NCBI RefSeq assembly: GCF_002091675.1 | Contig: NZ_BDAE01000005.1 | Span: forward strand, 171,224-235,223 | Origin: Pseudomonas luteola NBRC 103146 | GTDB taxonomy: Bacteria > Pseudomonadota > Gammaproteobacteria > Pseudomonadales > Pseudomonadaceae | Length of the DNA stretch: 64,000 bases | Direction: 5' to 3' | In this document: positions 1 through 8,546 of the stretch, in pieces | How the letters are laid out: the number at the start of each line of letters is the position of its first letter | Numbering within the stretch: the stretch's first letter is position 1 | The notes under the pieces: generated by a model | Told to the model about the DNA's origin: nothing | Seen by the model: the letters and a program-made list of their open reading frames with translations, nothing else | Database searches by the model: none | Position numbers and translations under genes: made by a program

Positions 1-193
1 CGGCCTCGCGGGATCGAACACTGTCGAGTCCGCGGGTAACGCCAAAGGAGACCAGGGTCAGACCAATGGCGACCAGGATGATGACAACGATCAGCTCAAG
101 AAGTGTAAAGCCGCGCTGCGATGTCCGGCCCTGTAAGCGCATACCGTTCGAGACGGTGCGTAGGGCACGGGTACAGGAGGGCTGGCGCGGCAT
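1..193 (-). CDS. gspH: Type II secretion pseudopilin GspH, N-terminal part (cut by window edge)
   Basis: Only the first 64 codons are inside the window; the rest lies to the left of base 1. The ATG at 193 begins 8 bases after the stop of gspG. The protein carries a type IV prepilin signal: a basic leader ending in QRG, then FTLLELIVVIIL, with the conserved Glu at position +5 after the Gly and a long hydrophobic helix. Such proteins are cleaved and methylated by prepilin peptidase and join the inner-membrane pseudopilus of the type II secretion system. Position after gspE-F-G makes GspH the most likely minor pseudopilin; GspI is possible because the globular domain is not visible. Confidence 0.8.
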   Translation of the reverse strand, partial: MPRQPSCTRALRTVSNGMRLQGRTSQRGFTLLELIVVIILVAIGLTLVSFGVTRGLDSVRSREA

Positions 194-201
194 GACACTC
201 T

Positions 202-627
202 TTATTCCCAGTTGCCAACGTCGGCGTTGTAGCCTTCGCCGCCTGGCTGTCCGTCCTGACCATAAAAGATCAGGTCAAACGAACCGTGCTGACCGGGCGA
301 GCGATAACCGAATTCATGGCCGAACGGGTCCTGCAGATCCGAGGGTTTGGCATAAGGACCATTCCAGTTACGGGCGTTGGCTGGCTTGGTAGTGAGTTGT
401 TGCAGATTCTTGGGCGGTGCGCCGACATCCAGGGCATAGTTTTCGATTTTCATGCTCAGGCTGGCCAGCTGAGCCTTGCCAGCGCCGTACTTGCCTTTAT
501 CGACGTTACCACCGACCTGGCGGACCACAATGGTAGCCACGATACCAAGCAGTACGATGACAGCCAGCATTTCAAGCAGGGTAAAACCGCCGCTGCGGTG
601 AGGGAGGGAGCGCATTTTTCTAGTCAT
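202..627 (-). CDS. gspG: Type II secretion major pseudopilin GspG
   Basis: Protein of 141 residues with the prepilin motif SGG/FTLLEMLAVIVLLGI near residue 15, followed by a soluble C-terminal domain ending in features of GspG: a GPY..PSDLQDPFG segment and a late YGQDGQPGG/YNADVGNW segment that corresponds to the calcium-binding loop of major pseudopilins. It is expected to polymerise into the periplasmic pseudopilus that pushes folded substrates through the secretin. An upstream TTG in frame (633) exists, but ATG at 627 is the better start; the Shine-Dalgarno signal is weak for both. It lies 18 bases after gspF in a gspE-F-G-H order typical of Xps-like systems where gspE comes first. Confidence 0.92.
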   Translation of the reverse strand: MTRKMRSLPHRSGGFTLLEMLAVIVLLGIVATIVVRQVGGNVDKGKYGAGKAQLASLSMKIENYALDVGAPPKNLQQLTTKPANARNWNGPYAKPSDLQDPFGHEFGYRSPGQHGSFDLIFYGQDGQPGGEGYNADVGNWE

Positions 628-645
628 AAACAAGGCTCGTTACGG

Positions 646-1857
646 TTAGATGTTACTGGTGAGGCTCATCAGCGGGAGCATGATGGCCAACATGATGAAG
701 GCCACAAGTACGGCCATGACGATGGTCAGGCTGGGTACCAATGCCGCAAGAAGTCGATCGATACCACGTTTGGCTTCGGCATCAAAGACGTCGGCGACTT
801 TGATCAGCATGGTATCGAGCTGGCCGGATTCTTCGCCGACCTGAATCATTTGCAGTGATAGCTGTGGCAGCAGCTTGCTGGTGCTGAGCGCAGCGGCCAG
901 TGAGCCGCCGTCCTTAACCTGGTCGGCTGCCTGCGAAACGGCGCCCTGCAAGGCATGATTGGAACAAACCTGACGACCGATCGAAAGCGCCGTCAACAAT
1001 GGAACGCCGTTGGTCAATAGGGTACCCAGCGTTCTGGCCAGTCGTGCTGTTTCCAAGCGCTGTACAAGCGGTCCCATCATCCGAATGCTCAGCATCCGGC
1101 GATCCCAGCGGATACGGCGTTCCGGATCACGAAGGCGGGCGCCGGTGAACCAGATGAGCGCAACCAGAACAGCCAGCAGCAATAGGCCATATTGCGAAAG
1201 AAACTGGCCCATCCAGAGTACGGACTGTGTCATGAACGGTACAGGAACGCCTAAATCAGCAAAGATCGGCACAAATTGTGGTACGACATACGCCATCAGC
1301 AAGGCCAGTGAGCCGAGCACACCAACGACCAGGAAGGCGGGGTAGATCAGGGCGTTGATCACTTCGCCACGCAAGGCCTGCGAGCGCTCGAGGTATTGAG
1401 CGAGCTGCGCCAGAGTTTCCTCCAGTGAGCCACCGGCTTCGCCTGCACGGACCATGCTGATATAGAGCTGCGAAAATTGCCCGCCTTCTTCGGAGAGCGC
1501 GGCGGAAAGCGGCTTGCCGCCCTTGACGCGCTCACGGATACGCTCGATCAGTCGGCGGGATTTATCTTCCGTTGGCTGGCTGAGCAGAATATTCAAGGCG
1601 CGATCGAGCGGCTGCCCTGCACCCAGGAGTGTGGCCAGCTGCTGGGTAAACTGGGCAAGTCCGGCCCCGCTTAACGGGTCTCGATTGAACCAGGCACGCC
1701 AACCCTGTGAGGCATTGCCTTGCGCGGGCGTGACCTGCAGGACCAGAAGTCCACGATCCTGCAACTGGCTGACAGCTTCATCCTGGCCGGCGGCTTCCAG
1801 ATGGCCGGTAACAGACTCACCGGCCGCATCCAGTGCGCGATAGCGAAACTGGGCCAT
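646..1857 (-). CDS. gspF: Type II secretion inner-membrane protein GspF
   Basis: 403 residues, the normal size of GspF. Two GspF/PilC-type domains are visible, each with a cytoplasmic helical part and the motif G.PL..AL (LGAGQPLDRAL near residue 80, LTNGVPLLTAL near residue 285) and a matching MVRAGEAGG / MIQVGEESG segment. Three membrane segments lie near residues 170-195, 220-240 and 370-395. GspF is the polytopic platform protein that contacts the GspE ATPase and the pseudopilus base. The start is 2 bases after the gspE stop, so the two are almost certainly cotranslated. Confidence 0.95.
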   Translation of the reverse strand: MAQFRYRALDAAGESVTGHLEAAGQDEAVSQLQDRGLLVLQVTPAQGNASQGWRAWFNRDPLSGAGLAQFTQQLATLLGAGQPLDRALNILLSQPTEDKSRRLIERIRERVKGGKPLSAALSEEGGQFSQLYISMVRAGEAGGSLEETLAQLAQYLERSQALRGEVINALIYPAFLVVGVLGSLALLMAYVVPQFVPIFADLGVPVPFMTQSVLWMGQFLSQYGLLLLAVLVALIWFTGARLRDPERRIRWDRRMLSIRMMGPLVQRLETARLARTLGTLLTNGVPLLTALSIGRQVCSNHALQGAVSQAADQVKDGGSLAAALSTSKLLPQLSLQMIQVGEESGQLDTMLIKVADVFDAEAKRGIDRLLAALVPSLTIVMAVLVAFIMLAIMLPLMSLTSNI

Positions 1858-1859
1858 GC

Positions 1860-3662
1860 TCAGTCTCCGCTCGTCACACGCAGGACCTCTTCCAAGGTAG
1901 TCGTACCTGCCAGCGCCTGGCGCAGCCCGTCTTCGTACAGGGTATACATGCCTTCTGCGCGAGCGGCCTGTTCCAGTGTCGCGGCATCGGCGCGCTGCAT
2001 GAGCAGGCTGCGGAGCGTATCGCTCATGACCAGCAGTTCGCTGATGGCACTACGACCACGGTAGCCCTCATTGGGTGGCAAGTCGCGACGTGGCCTGTAC
2101 AGGCGGATCGGGCGTTCATCCGTGTATTTTTCGAGTTCATATTCCCTGATAACTTCCGGAAGCGGCTCATAGGCTTCTGACAACGCTGGATCCAGGCGGC
2201 GCACCAGGCGCTGGGCCAGAATGCCATTGATTGTAGAAGCTAGCAGATAGTCTTCCACCCCCATGTCCAAAAGACGCGTGATGCTGCCCGCCGCACTGTT
2301 GGTATGCAGTGTCGAAAGCACCAGGTGACCGGTCAGGGAAGACTGAATGGCGATACGGCAGGTTTCCAGGTCGCGCATTTCACCGATCATGATGACATCC
2401 GGGTCCTGGCGCACGATGGAGCGCAGGGCGCCGGCGAAATCCAGGCCAATGGACGGCTTTACCTGGATCTGATTGATGCCCTCGATCTGGTATTCGACCG
2501 GATCTTCTACGGTAATGATCTTGCGCTCGGCGGTGTTCAGGCGCGACAGCGCGGTATACAGCGTGGTGGTTTTACCCGAACCAGTAGGGCCGGTGACCAG
2601 CAAAATACCGTGGGGTCGCTCCAGCACGCTCAGGAAGTTGTCCAGTGACTTGCCGGCAAAGCCCAGGGTGTCAAAATCGAAACTCACCGATTCGCGATCG
2701 AGCAGACGCATTACCACCGACTCGCCAAAGCTGGTCGGAACAGTGGATACCCGCAGGTCCAGCTCCTTGCCCTGGATACGCAACATGATGCGGCCATCCT
2801 GGGGGAGACGGCGCTCGGCAATGTCGAGCTTGGCCATGATCTTGACGCGCGAGATCACCGCTGCCGTGGAGCTGGAGGGCGGTGCTTCAGACTCATGCAG
2901 TACGCCATCGATGCGATAACGTACCTTGAGCCGATTCTCGAAGGGCTCAATGTGGATATCCGAAGCGCGGTTTTCTACAGCGCGCTGGATAATCAGGTTC
3001 ACCAGGCGAATCACAGGCGCTTCTGAGGCCAGATCCTTCAAGTGCTCGATGTCGTCTTCCGAGTTAGCCTGGGCGTCGAGGTTTTCCACGATGGTACCCA
3101 TGGCCGAGCGGCCCTGACCGTAATAACGCTCGATCAGGTTTTCGATGTCGCTGCGAAGCCCTATGGACAGCCGAGCCGCGCGGCCACAGGCGTACTCAAG
3201 CGCCTCGATGGCATAACGCTCGGCGGGATTGGCCACCAACAGATGGATCTGACCGTTACTGTCCTGCCCCAGCGGCACGATCTGATGCTGTTTTAGAAAG
3301 CGTGTGGAGACGTCGAGCGGGTCTTCCAGGATTTCTGGCGCATCGCTTTCCAGAACCAGCGGAACGTCCAGTAGTGATGCCCACGCATGCGCCATGTCTC
3401 GCTCGGATACCATGCCCAGGCGCAGCAGCAGATGGCTGAAGCTTTCTCCAGAGGAGGTTTCGTGAAGACGGCGGGCCCGCTCCAGATCGCCAGGCTTGAG
3501 CTTTCCCTGGCTGACCAGCCATTCGCATACAGCATCGTCACCCGGCTTGTGGGAATCCACAGACGTGAGCGGTGGCTCGTTCATAGGCACCGAGGGCAGC
3601 GAAGCGCTCTGGGAAGGGCTGCGTTCAGCCGTGGTCGACGAGGCGGGTTGGAGTAGGTTCAT
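1860..3662 (-). CDS. gspE: Type II secretion ATPase GspE, lacking the zinc-binding cysteines
   Basis: 600-residue secretion ATPase and first gene of the operon. Visible elements: N-terminal N1E-like domain (about 45-180), Walker A GPTGSGKT at 358-365, Asp box ITVEDPVE at 383-390, Walker B DVIMIGEMRD at 422-431, and the His box HLVLSTLHTN at 446-455. The C-terminal region that in most GspE proteins holds CxxC...CxxC reads RRLDPALSEAYE (489-499) and RPRRDLPPNEGYRGR (523-537): all four cysteines are replaced, and the only Cys residues are at 46, 159 and 435. GspE powers pseudopilus assembly from the cytoplasmic face, bound to GspL and GspF. The N-terminus is long; a second Met at residue 27 is an alternative start. 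No strong Shine-Dalgarno sequence precedes either. Confidence 0.95.
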   Translation of the reverse strand: MNLLQPASSTTAERSPSQSASLPSVPMNEPPLTSVDSHKPGDDAVCEWLVSQGKLKPGDLERARRLHETSSGESFSHLLLRLGMVSERDMAHAWASLLDVPLVLESDAPEILEDPLDVSTRFLKQHQIVPLGQDSNGQIHLLVANPAERYAIEALEYACGRAARLSIGLRSDIENLIERYYGQGRSAMGTIVENLDAQANSEDDIEHLKDLASEAPVIRLVNLIIQRAVENRASDIHIEPFENRLKVRYRIDGVLHESEAPPSSSTAAVISRVKIMAKLDIAERRLPQDGRIMLRIQGKELDLRVSTVPTSFGESVVMRLLDRESVSFDFDTLGFAGKSLDNFLSVLERPHGILLVTGPTGSGKTTTLYTALSRLNTAERKIITVEDPVEYQIEGINQIQVKPSIGLDFAGALRSIVRQDPDVIMIGEMRDLETCRIAIQSSLTGHLVLSTLHTNSAAGSITRLLDMGVEDYLLASTINGILAQRLVRRLDPALSEAYEPLPEVIREYELEKYTDERPIRLYRPRRDLPPNEGYRGRSAISELLVMSDTLRSLLMQRADAATLEQAARAEGMYTLYEDGLRQALAGTTTLEEVLRVTSGD

Positions 3663-4040
3663 GGTTATAGGCGGTAGCGTAGAAAGCAGTGGGCGTTGGC
3701 TAAACGAGAAAACAAAGCCTAACGGATGATAATCGCACCGTTAAATGAACACTTAGTGTACAGATGGACGCTTAATAATACGTGTTTGCTGCTGTAACCC
3801 ACCGAAATTGGCTGTGAGCCAAATCGCTTTTTAGCTGCAAAGTTACTTCTATTACCTGTTTTTAGCTGAACAAAGGCTGACAAAAGGGCAAGAGGCGCTT
3901 CGTCGGTTTTGTCTCAGAAGGACATGTCAACGGAAGGGGGTATTAGCGAGCATCCAAGCCGCTCTGAATAGAACCTGAGCGCTTAGTCAGCCAATGTCGT
4001 TGTATTCGCAAGTCTCGAAGCTGGAGCTGGAGCTGGCCGA
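3663..4040. other. Intergenic region upstream of the gsp operon
   Basis: No gene is apparent. The part nearest gspE is AT-rich and should hold the promoter of the minus-strand gsp operon. It contains a short perfect palindrome ACACTTAGTGT (3749-3759) and a 10-bp direct repeat TTTTTAGCTG at 3828-3837 and 3859-3868, 31 bases apart start to start (three helical turns), which could bind a regulator. No function can be assigned from sequence alone. Confidence 0.4.
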
Positions 4041-4071
4041 AAGCGCCTGCCTCATTTAACGGCAGGCGCTT
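4041..4071 (-). terminator. Hairpin downstream of the small exported protein gene
   Basis: AAGCGCCTGCC and GGCAGGCGCTT form a perfect 11-bp stem around a 9-base loop, 17 bases beyond the stop of the gene at 4088-4315. There is no long T-run after it on the minus strand, so efficiency is uncertain, but its position fits a terminator for that gene. Confidence 0.6.
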
Positions 4072-4087
4072 GAACGCTGAGCAGTGC

Positions 4088-4315
4088 TTATTTGGTGCTC
4101 AGGGCATTCGGGTTGGACACGCCGTCAGGACGACCACCTTTGGTGTCCTGCTCCTGTTTGGCTTTCTGGGCGGCCTTGCTGTTGTGCTCCTGTTGCATCA
4201 GGCCGTTGGAGGTGCCGGACGCTTGAGTGGCAGTGGCTGAGTCTTCAGCCGCCAGGGCACATCCTGTTACAGCAAAACCTGCTACCAGGCATAGGCTGGA
4301 AATAAACTTTTTCAT
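4088..4315 (-). CDS. Small exported protein of unknown function
   Basis: 75-residue protein starting MKKFISSLCLVAGFAV; a TTG 18 bases upstream is in frame but the ATG at 4315 follows a GAGTGAGAG-like ribosome site and gives a clean signal peptide. The signal could end at a lipobox-like VTGC or at ALA/AED, so it is either a lipoprotein or a periplasmic protein. The mature part is short, polar and rich in Gln, Lys, Ala and Ser with no recognisable domain, probably disordered. It is a single-gene unit, between the gsp operon and the divergent beta-glucosidase gene, with its own hairpin terminator. I do not recognise the family. Confidence 0.7.
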   Translation of the reverse strand: MKKFISSLCLVAGFAVTGCALAAEDSATATQASGTSNGLMQQEHNSKAAQKAKQEQDTKGGRPDGVSNPNALSTK

Positions 4316-4787
4316 TACGCTCTCACTCTTCAAATAAATATCTGCCTGAGTTAGGTAGATATATTTAGCTAATTTCTTCTGAAAGAAAAAATCAACTCTA
4401 AATTTTCGATTCTTAACTAAGTTCTAATCGATAGATTAAAGCCGAGAGTTTGGCTGGACATCTTTTAATGGTAAAAGTTCAAGTTAAATTAGAGAAATGG
4501 TTTGCTACTTGCTAAACCGTTTCATTTGACAATTTTTCGTCTTTTTTGCCTTAATCTTTTCGGGTTTTTCGCGCGTTTACGCGATTTTCTGTTGCCATCA
4601 TTTTGCTACCTTTTGTTCTCGTTTGCTCCCATAACAAAAAAATCTCAACTTGTACAAATAACTTTAATTGATTGTATTGAGGTTATTTGTCGCAGGACGC
4701 GGGACGCTGTTAAGTCAGTAAAACTTGATATTCGGCAATATCGAAGTGACTCGTTTTTATTAACTTAAAAGCAGGACTTAATTAATA
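4316..4787. other. AT-rich divergent promoter region before the beta-glucosidase gene
   Basis: About 470 bases with a base composition much richer in A+T than the flanking genes, including runs such as TTTTTATTAACTTAAAA just before the coding start. A ribosome site GCAGGA (4771-4776) lies 11 bases before the ATG at 4788. The only open frame in it (4502-4768) shows no family resemblance and looks like chance. The region likely carries the promoters of both flanking genes; AT-rich leaders of this type are common targets of MvaT/H-NS-like silencers, but that is inference. Confidence 0.45.
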
Positions 4788-7463
4788 ATGGGAAATATGA
4801 AGCTACAGGGAGCTGTGCTTACGGCTTTGGCTCTGGCAGTTGGTCAAGCATATGCGGTAACCCAGGCAAACCCTGCCCAGGTTGAAAAGAAGGTCGAGAG
4901 CACGCTGGGACAGATGTCCCTTTCCGAGAAGCTTTCACTGATTGGCGGAACGGGCCCCTGGGATGTCAAGGGGCTGGATAAATTTGGTCTGCCCCAGATT
5001 CATGGTGCAGACGGTGGTGTGGGTATCCGCTACACCAGTCAGGACAACAACCAGGGTATCGTTTACCCGGCGGGTCCCAACCTTGCGGCTACCTGGAACG
5101 TCGACCGAGCCAAGTCCTTTGGTGAAGCACTGGGCTACGACACACGTGCCGGTGGCTATCAGTTCGTAACAGGTCCGGGTGCCAACCTGTACCGCTCGCC
5201 CTATAGCGGCCGTGCATTCGAATACCTTTCTGGCGAAGATCCCTACCTGGGCGCTGTGATGGCGCCTGCGGTCATCAACGGTATCCAGTCCCAGGGCGTC
5301 TGGGCCAATGCCAAGCATTTTGTCGCGAACGATCAGGAAACCAACCGCTTTACACTGGACGAGCGGATCGGCGAGCGTACCCTGCGCGAAATGTACCTGC
5401 CCGCCTTCGAGTCGGCTGCCAAGAACGGCAACGTTGCGATGATGATGTGCGCGTTCCAGTTGATCAATGGCGTTTACAGCTGTGAGCACCAGCATCTGAT
5501 CACCGGCGTGCTCAAGAAGGAATGGGGCTGGAAAGGTCTCATGCAGAGCGACTACAACGCTGTCGTTCATGGCTATCTGGCAGCTGATGCCGGTACCGAT
5601 CTGGACATGATGGGCTATCAGATGAATAGCACCATCCTGACGCCCTATATCCAGGCAGGAAAGCTCTCGACCGAGACCATCAATGACAAGGTTCGCCGGA
5701 TCCTGCGTCAGATATATGCGTACCGCTTCGACCAGGCCATTCCTGCCGCGTCCAAGGACATGGACAGTGCCAGCAGCCAGCAGGCAGCCCTGGAAGGTGC
5801 TCGTGAAGGTATCGTTCTGCTGAAGAACAAGGATCACTTGTTGCCGCTGTCCAGCGACAAGGTCAAGTCCATTGCGGTCATTGGCAACTTGGCCAAGTAC
5901 GCGCCGCCTACCGGTTTCGGTAGTGCCAATGTCGATGCACGCAATTTCGTCAGTGAGTTGAGTGGCCTGAAGCAAGTGGCTGGTAACGCCAAGGTCGACT
6001 TCATCGACTCGCTGTCCCTGGACCCAAATGCGGCCGAATGGACGACCACCGATGCCTCCGGCAATACCGAAAGAGGTTTGAAGGCTGAGTTCTTCAATAA
6101 TGCCAACTGGTCCGGTACTCCTTCTGACACCCGTATCGATCAGCATGTGAACCTGGACTGGGCCAATGGCAACAAGACCACAACAGTGGACTATGTTTCC
6201 AATACCACCAACGGCGCGAACTATCCCGTTACCGGCGACGATCAGAATACGTCCGTTCGCTGGAGCGGATCGGTAACGCCGACCATCTCCGGCGAGCAGA
6301 TCTTCAAGGTTCGTGCGGATGGCGCTGTGCGTCTGTATGTGAATGGTCAAAAGATCATCGACAATGGCGATGGCAACCCACTGCCCAACAACAGCATTCC
6401 GCCGACCATTCCGGTATACGGCAAGGTCAATCTGGAAGCGGGCAAGTCCTACGACATCAAGCTCGAGTACTCCCGCCGCAAGGGTTATATCTCAACCATG
6501 GGTGGCATGGTGGGCGTGCAGATGAGCTGGGCCTCGCTGGCCGCTCCGCAGGACCTCTCCAAGTACGATGCGGTTGTCATGGCTGTGGGTAACAGCAATG
6601 AGTATGAAGGCGAAGGTTTCGACCACGGCTTTGATCTGCCTGAATACCAGAGCCAGTTGATCCAGAACGTTGCCAAGGTCAACCCGAAAACTGTGGTTGT
6701 TATGCATGGCGGCACCGGTCTGAACATGACCGACTGGGTGGATCAGGTCGATGGCGCACTGCATGCCTTCTATCCTGGTCAGTACGGTGGCCAGGCACTG
6801 GCGGAAATCCTGTACGGGGTAGTCAACCCGTCCGCGAAAATGCCGTTCAGCATTGAGAAGAAGCTGCAGGATAACCCTGTCTATGCCGGCTTCCCCGAGT
6901 TCGACAACACCGGCAAGATTACCCGTATGGCCTACAGCGAAGGTCTGTACGTAGGCTATCGTGGTTACGAGATGAGCGGTATCAAGCCGCTGTATCCGTT
7001 CGGTTATGGCCTGTCCTACACCAGCTTCAAGTATTCCAACATCAAGGTAACGCCCAAGGTGGTAGTGGGTAACGCACCTATCAAGGTGTCCTTCGATGTG
7101 ACCAACACGGGGCAGCGCGCGGGTGCTGAAGTCGCTCAGCTCTATATTGGTCAGAACAAGCCGCAGGTGGCGCGTCCGGTCAAGGAGCTCAAGGGTTTTG
7201 GCAAGGTGTTCCTGAATCCGGGTGAGACCAAGCGTGTCACGTTGCAGCTCAACGACCGTTCGTTGGCCTACTTCAATGAAGCCACCAACAACTGGGTTGT
7301 GGATGCTGATACGTTCAAGATCTCGGTGGGTGCGGCATCCAACGATATCCGCCTGACGTCCAGCCTGACCAACCCGTATCGCCAGGAATTGTCCAATTCG
7401 ACCAGCAACCCGCTGTCGAAGGCCGACATCAAGGCGGTAACGGTCAAGGCCGCCAAGCAGTAA
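4788..7463 (+). CDS. Secreted GH3 family beta-glucosidase with inserted PA14 domain
   Basis: 891 residues with a signal peptide ending near AYA/VTQA (residue 23). The GH3 N-terminal barrel (about 35-300) shows KHFVANDQE and the nucleophile loop MQSDYNAV, where the Asp after Ser is the family nucleophile. The C-terminal sandwich begins near 330 (REGIVLLKN) and is interrupted at about 430-570 by a PA14 module (GLKAEFFNN.NWSG...VRWSG). It resumes with EYEGEGFD and ends with YPFGYGLSYTSF and a fibronectin-III-like domain. GH3 enzymes with this layout remove terminal beta-linked glucose from oligosaccharides or plant glycosides, and the PA14 module restricts substrate choice. Export to the periplasm or, via the neighbouring type II system, to the outside is plausible but not shown. 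Confidence 0.93.
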   Translation: MGNMKLQGAVLTALALAVGQAYAVTQANPAQVEKKVESTLGQMSLSEKLSLIGGTGPWDVKGLDKFGLPQIHGADGGVGIRYTSQDNNQGIVYPAGPNLAATWNVDRAKSFGEALGYDTRAGGYQFVTGPGANLYRSPYSGRAFEYLSGEDPYLGAVMAPAVINGIQSQGVWANAKHFVANDQETNRFTLDERIGERTLREMYLPAFESAAKNGNVAMMMCAFQLINGVYSCEHQHLITGVLKKEWGWKGLMQSDYNAVVHGYLAADAGTDLDMMGYQMNSTILTPYIQAGKLSTETINDKVRRILRQIYAYRFDQAIPAASKDMDSASSQQAALEGAREGIVLLKNKDHLLPLSSDKVKSIAVIGNLAKYAPPTGFGSANVDARNFVSELSGLKQVAGNAKVDFIDSLSLDPNAAEWTTTDASGNTERGLKAEFFNNANWSGTPSDTRIDQHVNLDWANGNKTTTVDYVSNTTNGANYPVTGDDQNTSVRWSGSVTPTISGEQIFKVRADGAVRLYVNGQKIIDNGDGNPLPNNSIPPTIPVYGKVNLEAGKSYDIKLEYSRRKGYISTMGGMVGVQMSWASLAAPQDLSKYDAVVMAVGNSNEYEGEGFDHGFDLPEYQSQLIQNVAKVNPKTVVVMHGGTGLNMTDWVDQVDGALHAFYPGQYGGQALAEILYGVVNPSAKMPFSIEKKLQDNPVYAGFPEFDNTGKITRMAYSEGLYVGYRGYEMSGIKPLYPFGYGLSYTSFKYSNIKVTPKVVVGNAPIKVSFDVTNTGQRAGAEVAQLYIGQNKPQVARPVKELKGFGKVFLNPGETKRVTLQLNDRSLAYFNEATNNWVVDADTFKISVGAASNDIRLTSSLTNPYRQELSNSTSNPLSKADIKAVTVKAAKQ

Positions 7464-7472
7464 ACCTGTCCG

Positions 7473-7494
7473 GGCGCGGATTTCGATCCGTGCC
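7473..7494 (+). terminator. UUCG-capped hairpin after the beta-glucosidase gene
   Basis: GGCGCGGAT and ATCCGTGCC pair (one G-T wobble) around a TTCG tetraloop, ten bases past the stop codon. There is no T-run, so it may act as a 3'-end stabiliser ahead of the stronger terminator that follows. Confidence 0.45.
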
Positions 7495-7512
7495 TGTGTA
7501 CGGTTCCTCCCG

Positions 7513-7545
7513 ATGCGTCAGGATTATTCCTGGCGCATTTCTTTT
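7513..7545. terminator. Shared terminator hairpin overlapping the 3' end of the acyltransferase gene
   Basis: ATGCGTCAGGA and TCCTGGCGCAT pair with one wobble around a four-base loop and are followed on the plus strand by TTCTTTTT, a good Rho-independent signal for the beta-glucosidase transcript. On the minus strand the same stem is made by the last four codons (Met-Arg-Gln-Glu) of the converging acyltransferase gene, whose TAA stop falls in the loop. Confidence 0.7.
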
Positions 7546-8420
7546 TGCAGCGCTTCGATCCGCCGATCTTTCTCGGCCCATAATGCGCCGACCCATTGCT
7601 GGACTTGCTCACGAAAAACGGAATCATTCTGGTAGTCCCCCTCACACAGTGAAGGCTCCAGGGGAAGAGTGCGGATATCTACAATGACGCGCTTGACCTG
7701 GCCACTGAGCAAAGCCCAGAAGCCGGGCGGTTTCCCTTCGGGATAGAGAATCGTGACATCCAGAATGGCATCGAGCTGCTTACCCAGTGAAGCCAGTACA
7801 AAGGCAATTCCACCTGCCTTGGGTTTGAGTAGATGATGGTAGGGTGATTGCTGCTGGGCATGTTTGGCTGGCGTGAACCGCGTGCCCTCCAGGTAATTCA
7901 CGACCGTAACGGGCTGATCGCGAAATTTCTCGCAGGCCCTACGCGTGATTTCCAGGTCGATCCCTTTGAGTTCCGGGCGCTTTTCCAGCGTGGCCTTCGA
8001 ATAGCGCTTCATGAACGGGTAGTCGAGTGCCCAGAATGCCAGTCCAAGGAAGGGGACCCAGATGAGCTCCTTCTTCAGGAAGAATTTGAAGTAGGGCGAC
8101 CGACGATTGAAGGTTTGTACGAGGGCTGGAATATCGACCCAGGATTGATGGTTGGAGATGATCAGGTAAGAGCGGTCCTTACGCAGGTTCTCGGCACCGC
8201 GTATGTCCCAGACTGTAGGGGTGCAGAGCGCGAAGATGACCTTGTCGATTTCTGCCCAGGTCTCGGCGATGGTCATAACCCCGCGCGAGCAGGCGTCGCG
8301 CCACGGCTTGTAGGGGCAGAGCAGCTTGAGCAGCGCAACCAGCATCAAGGGGCCAATCAAAATGAGGGTATTGATCAAGAGCAAAATGCCGCTAGTCAGT
8401 CCGACGATCAGATGACGCAT
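7524..8420 (-). CDS. PlsC/YihG-type membrane acyltransferase
   Basis: 298 residues. An N-terminal membrane segment (about 5-33) is followed by the acyltransferase motifs: block I NHQSWVD (His/Asp catalytic pair, about residue 90), a lipid-binding FFLKKELIWVPFLG segment and block III YLEGTR. Length and segment order match the YihG group of 1-acyl-glycerol-phosphate acyltransferases rather than the shorter PlsC. It should transfer an acyl chain onto lysophosphatidate at the inner membrane, adjusting phospholipid composition. GGGAG precedes the ATG by six bases. It is a single gene converging on the beta-glucosidase gene. Confidence 0.88.
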   Translation of the reverse strand: MRHLIVGLTSGILLLINTLILIGPLMLVALLKLLCPYKPWRDACSRGVMTIAETWAEIDKVIFALCTPTVWDIRGAENLRKDRSYLIISNHQSWVDIPALVQTFNRRSPYFKFFLKKELIWVPFLGLAFWALDYPFMKRYSKATLEKRPELKGIDLEITRRACEKFRDQPVTVVNYLEGTRFTPAKHAQQQSPYHHLLKPKAGGIAFVLASLGKQLDAILDVTILYPEGKPPGFWALLSGQVKRVIVDIRTLPLEPSLCEGDYQNDSVFREQVQQWVGALWAEKDRRIEALQKEMRQE

Positions 8421-8546
8421 GAAGTCTCCCTGAGTACTATTCTTTTCGTTAGCGCCATAAACATTCTGAGCCTCTACCGGGCCGCTTAGGCAGCAATGGC
8501 GTCTATGGATTATCTAGGACACTGATAACGGCTGTAATTGTTCATT

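Noticed and set aside
4502..4768. 88-codon open frame in the AT-rich leader before the GH3 gene
   Set aside because: No ribosome site, unusual composition and no family resemblance; likely chance in AT-rich DNA.
4935..6350. 471-codon open frame on the minus strand inside the GH3 gene
   Set aside because: It mirrors a well-supported gene in the opposite frame and shows no domain; an artefact of codon bias.
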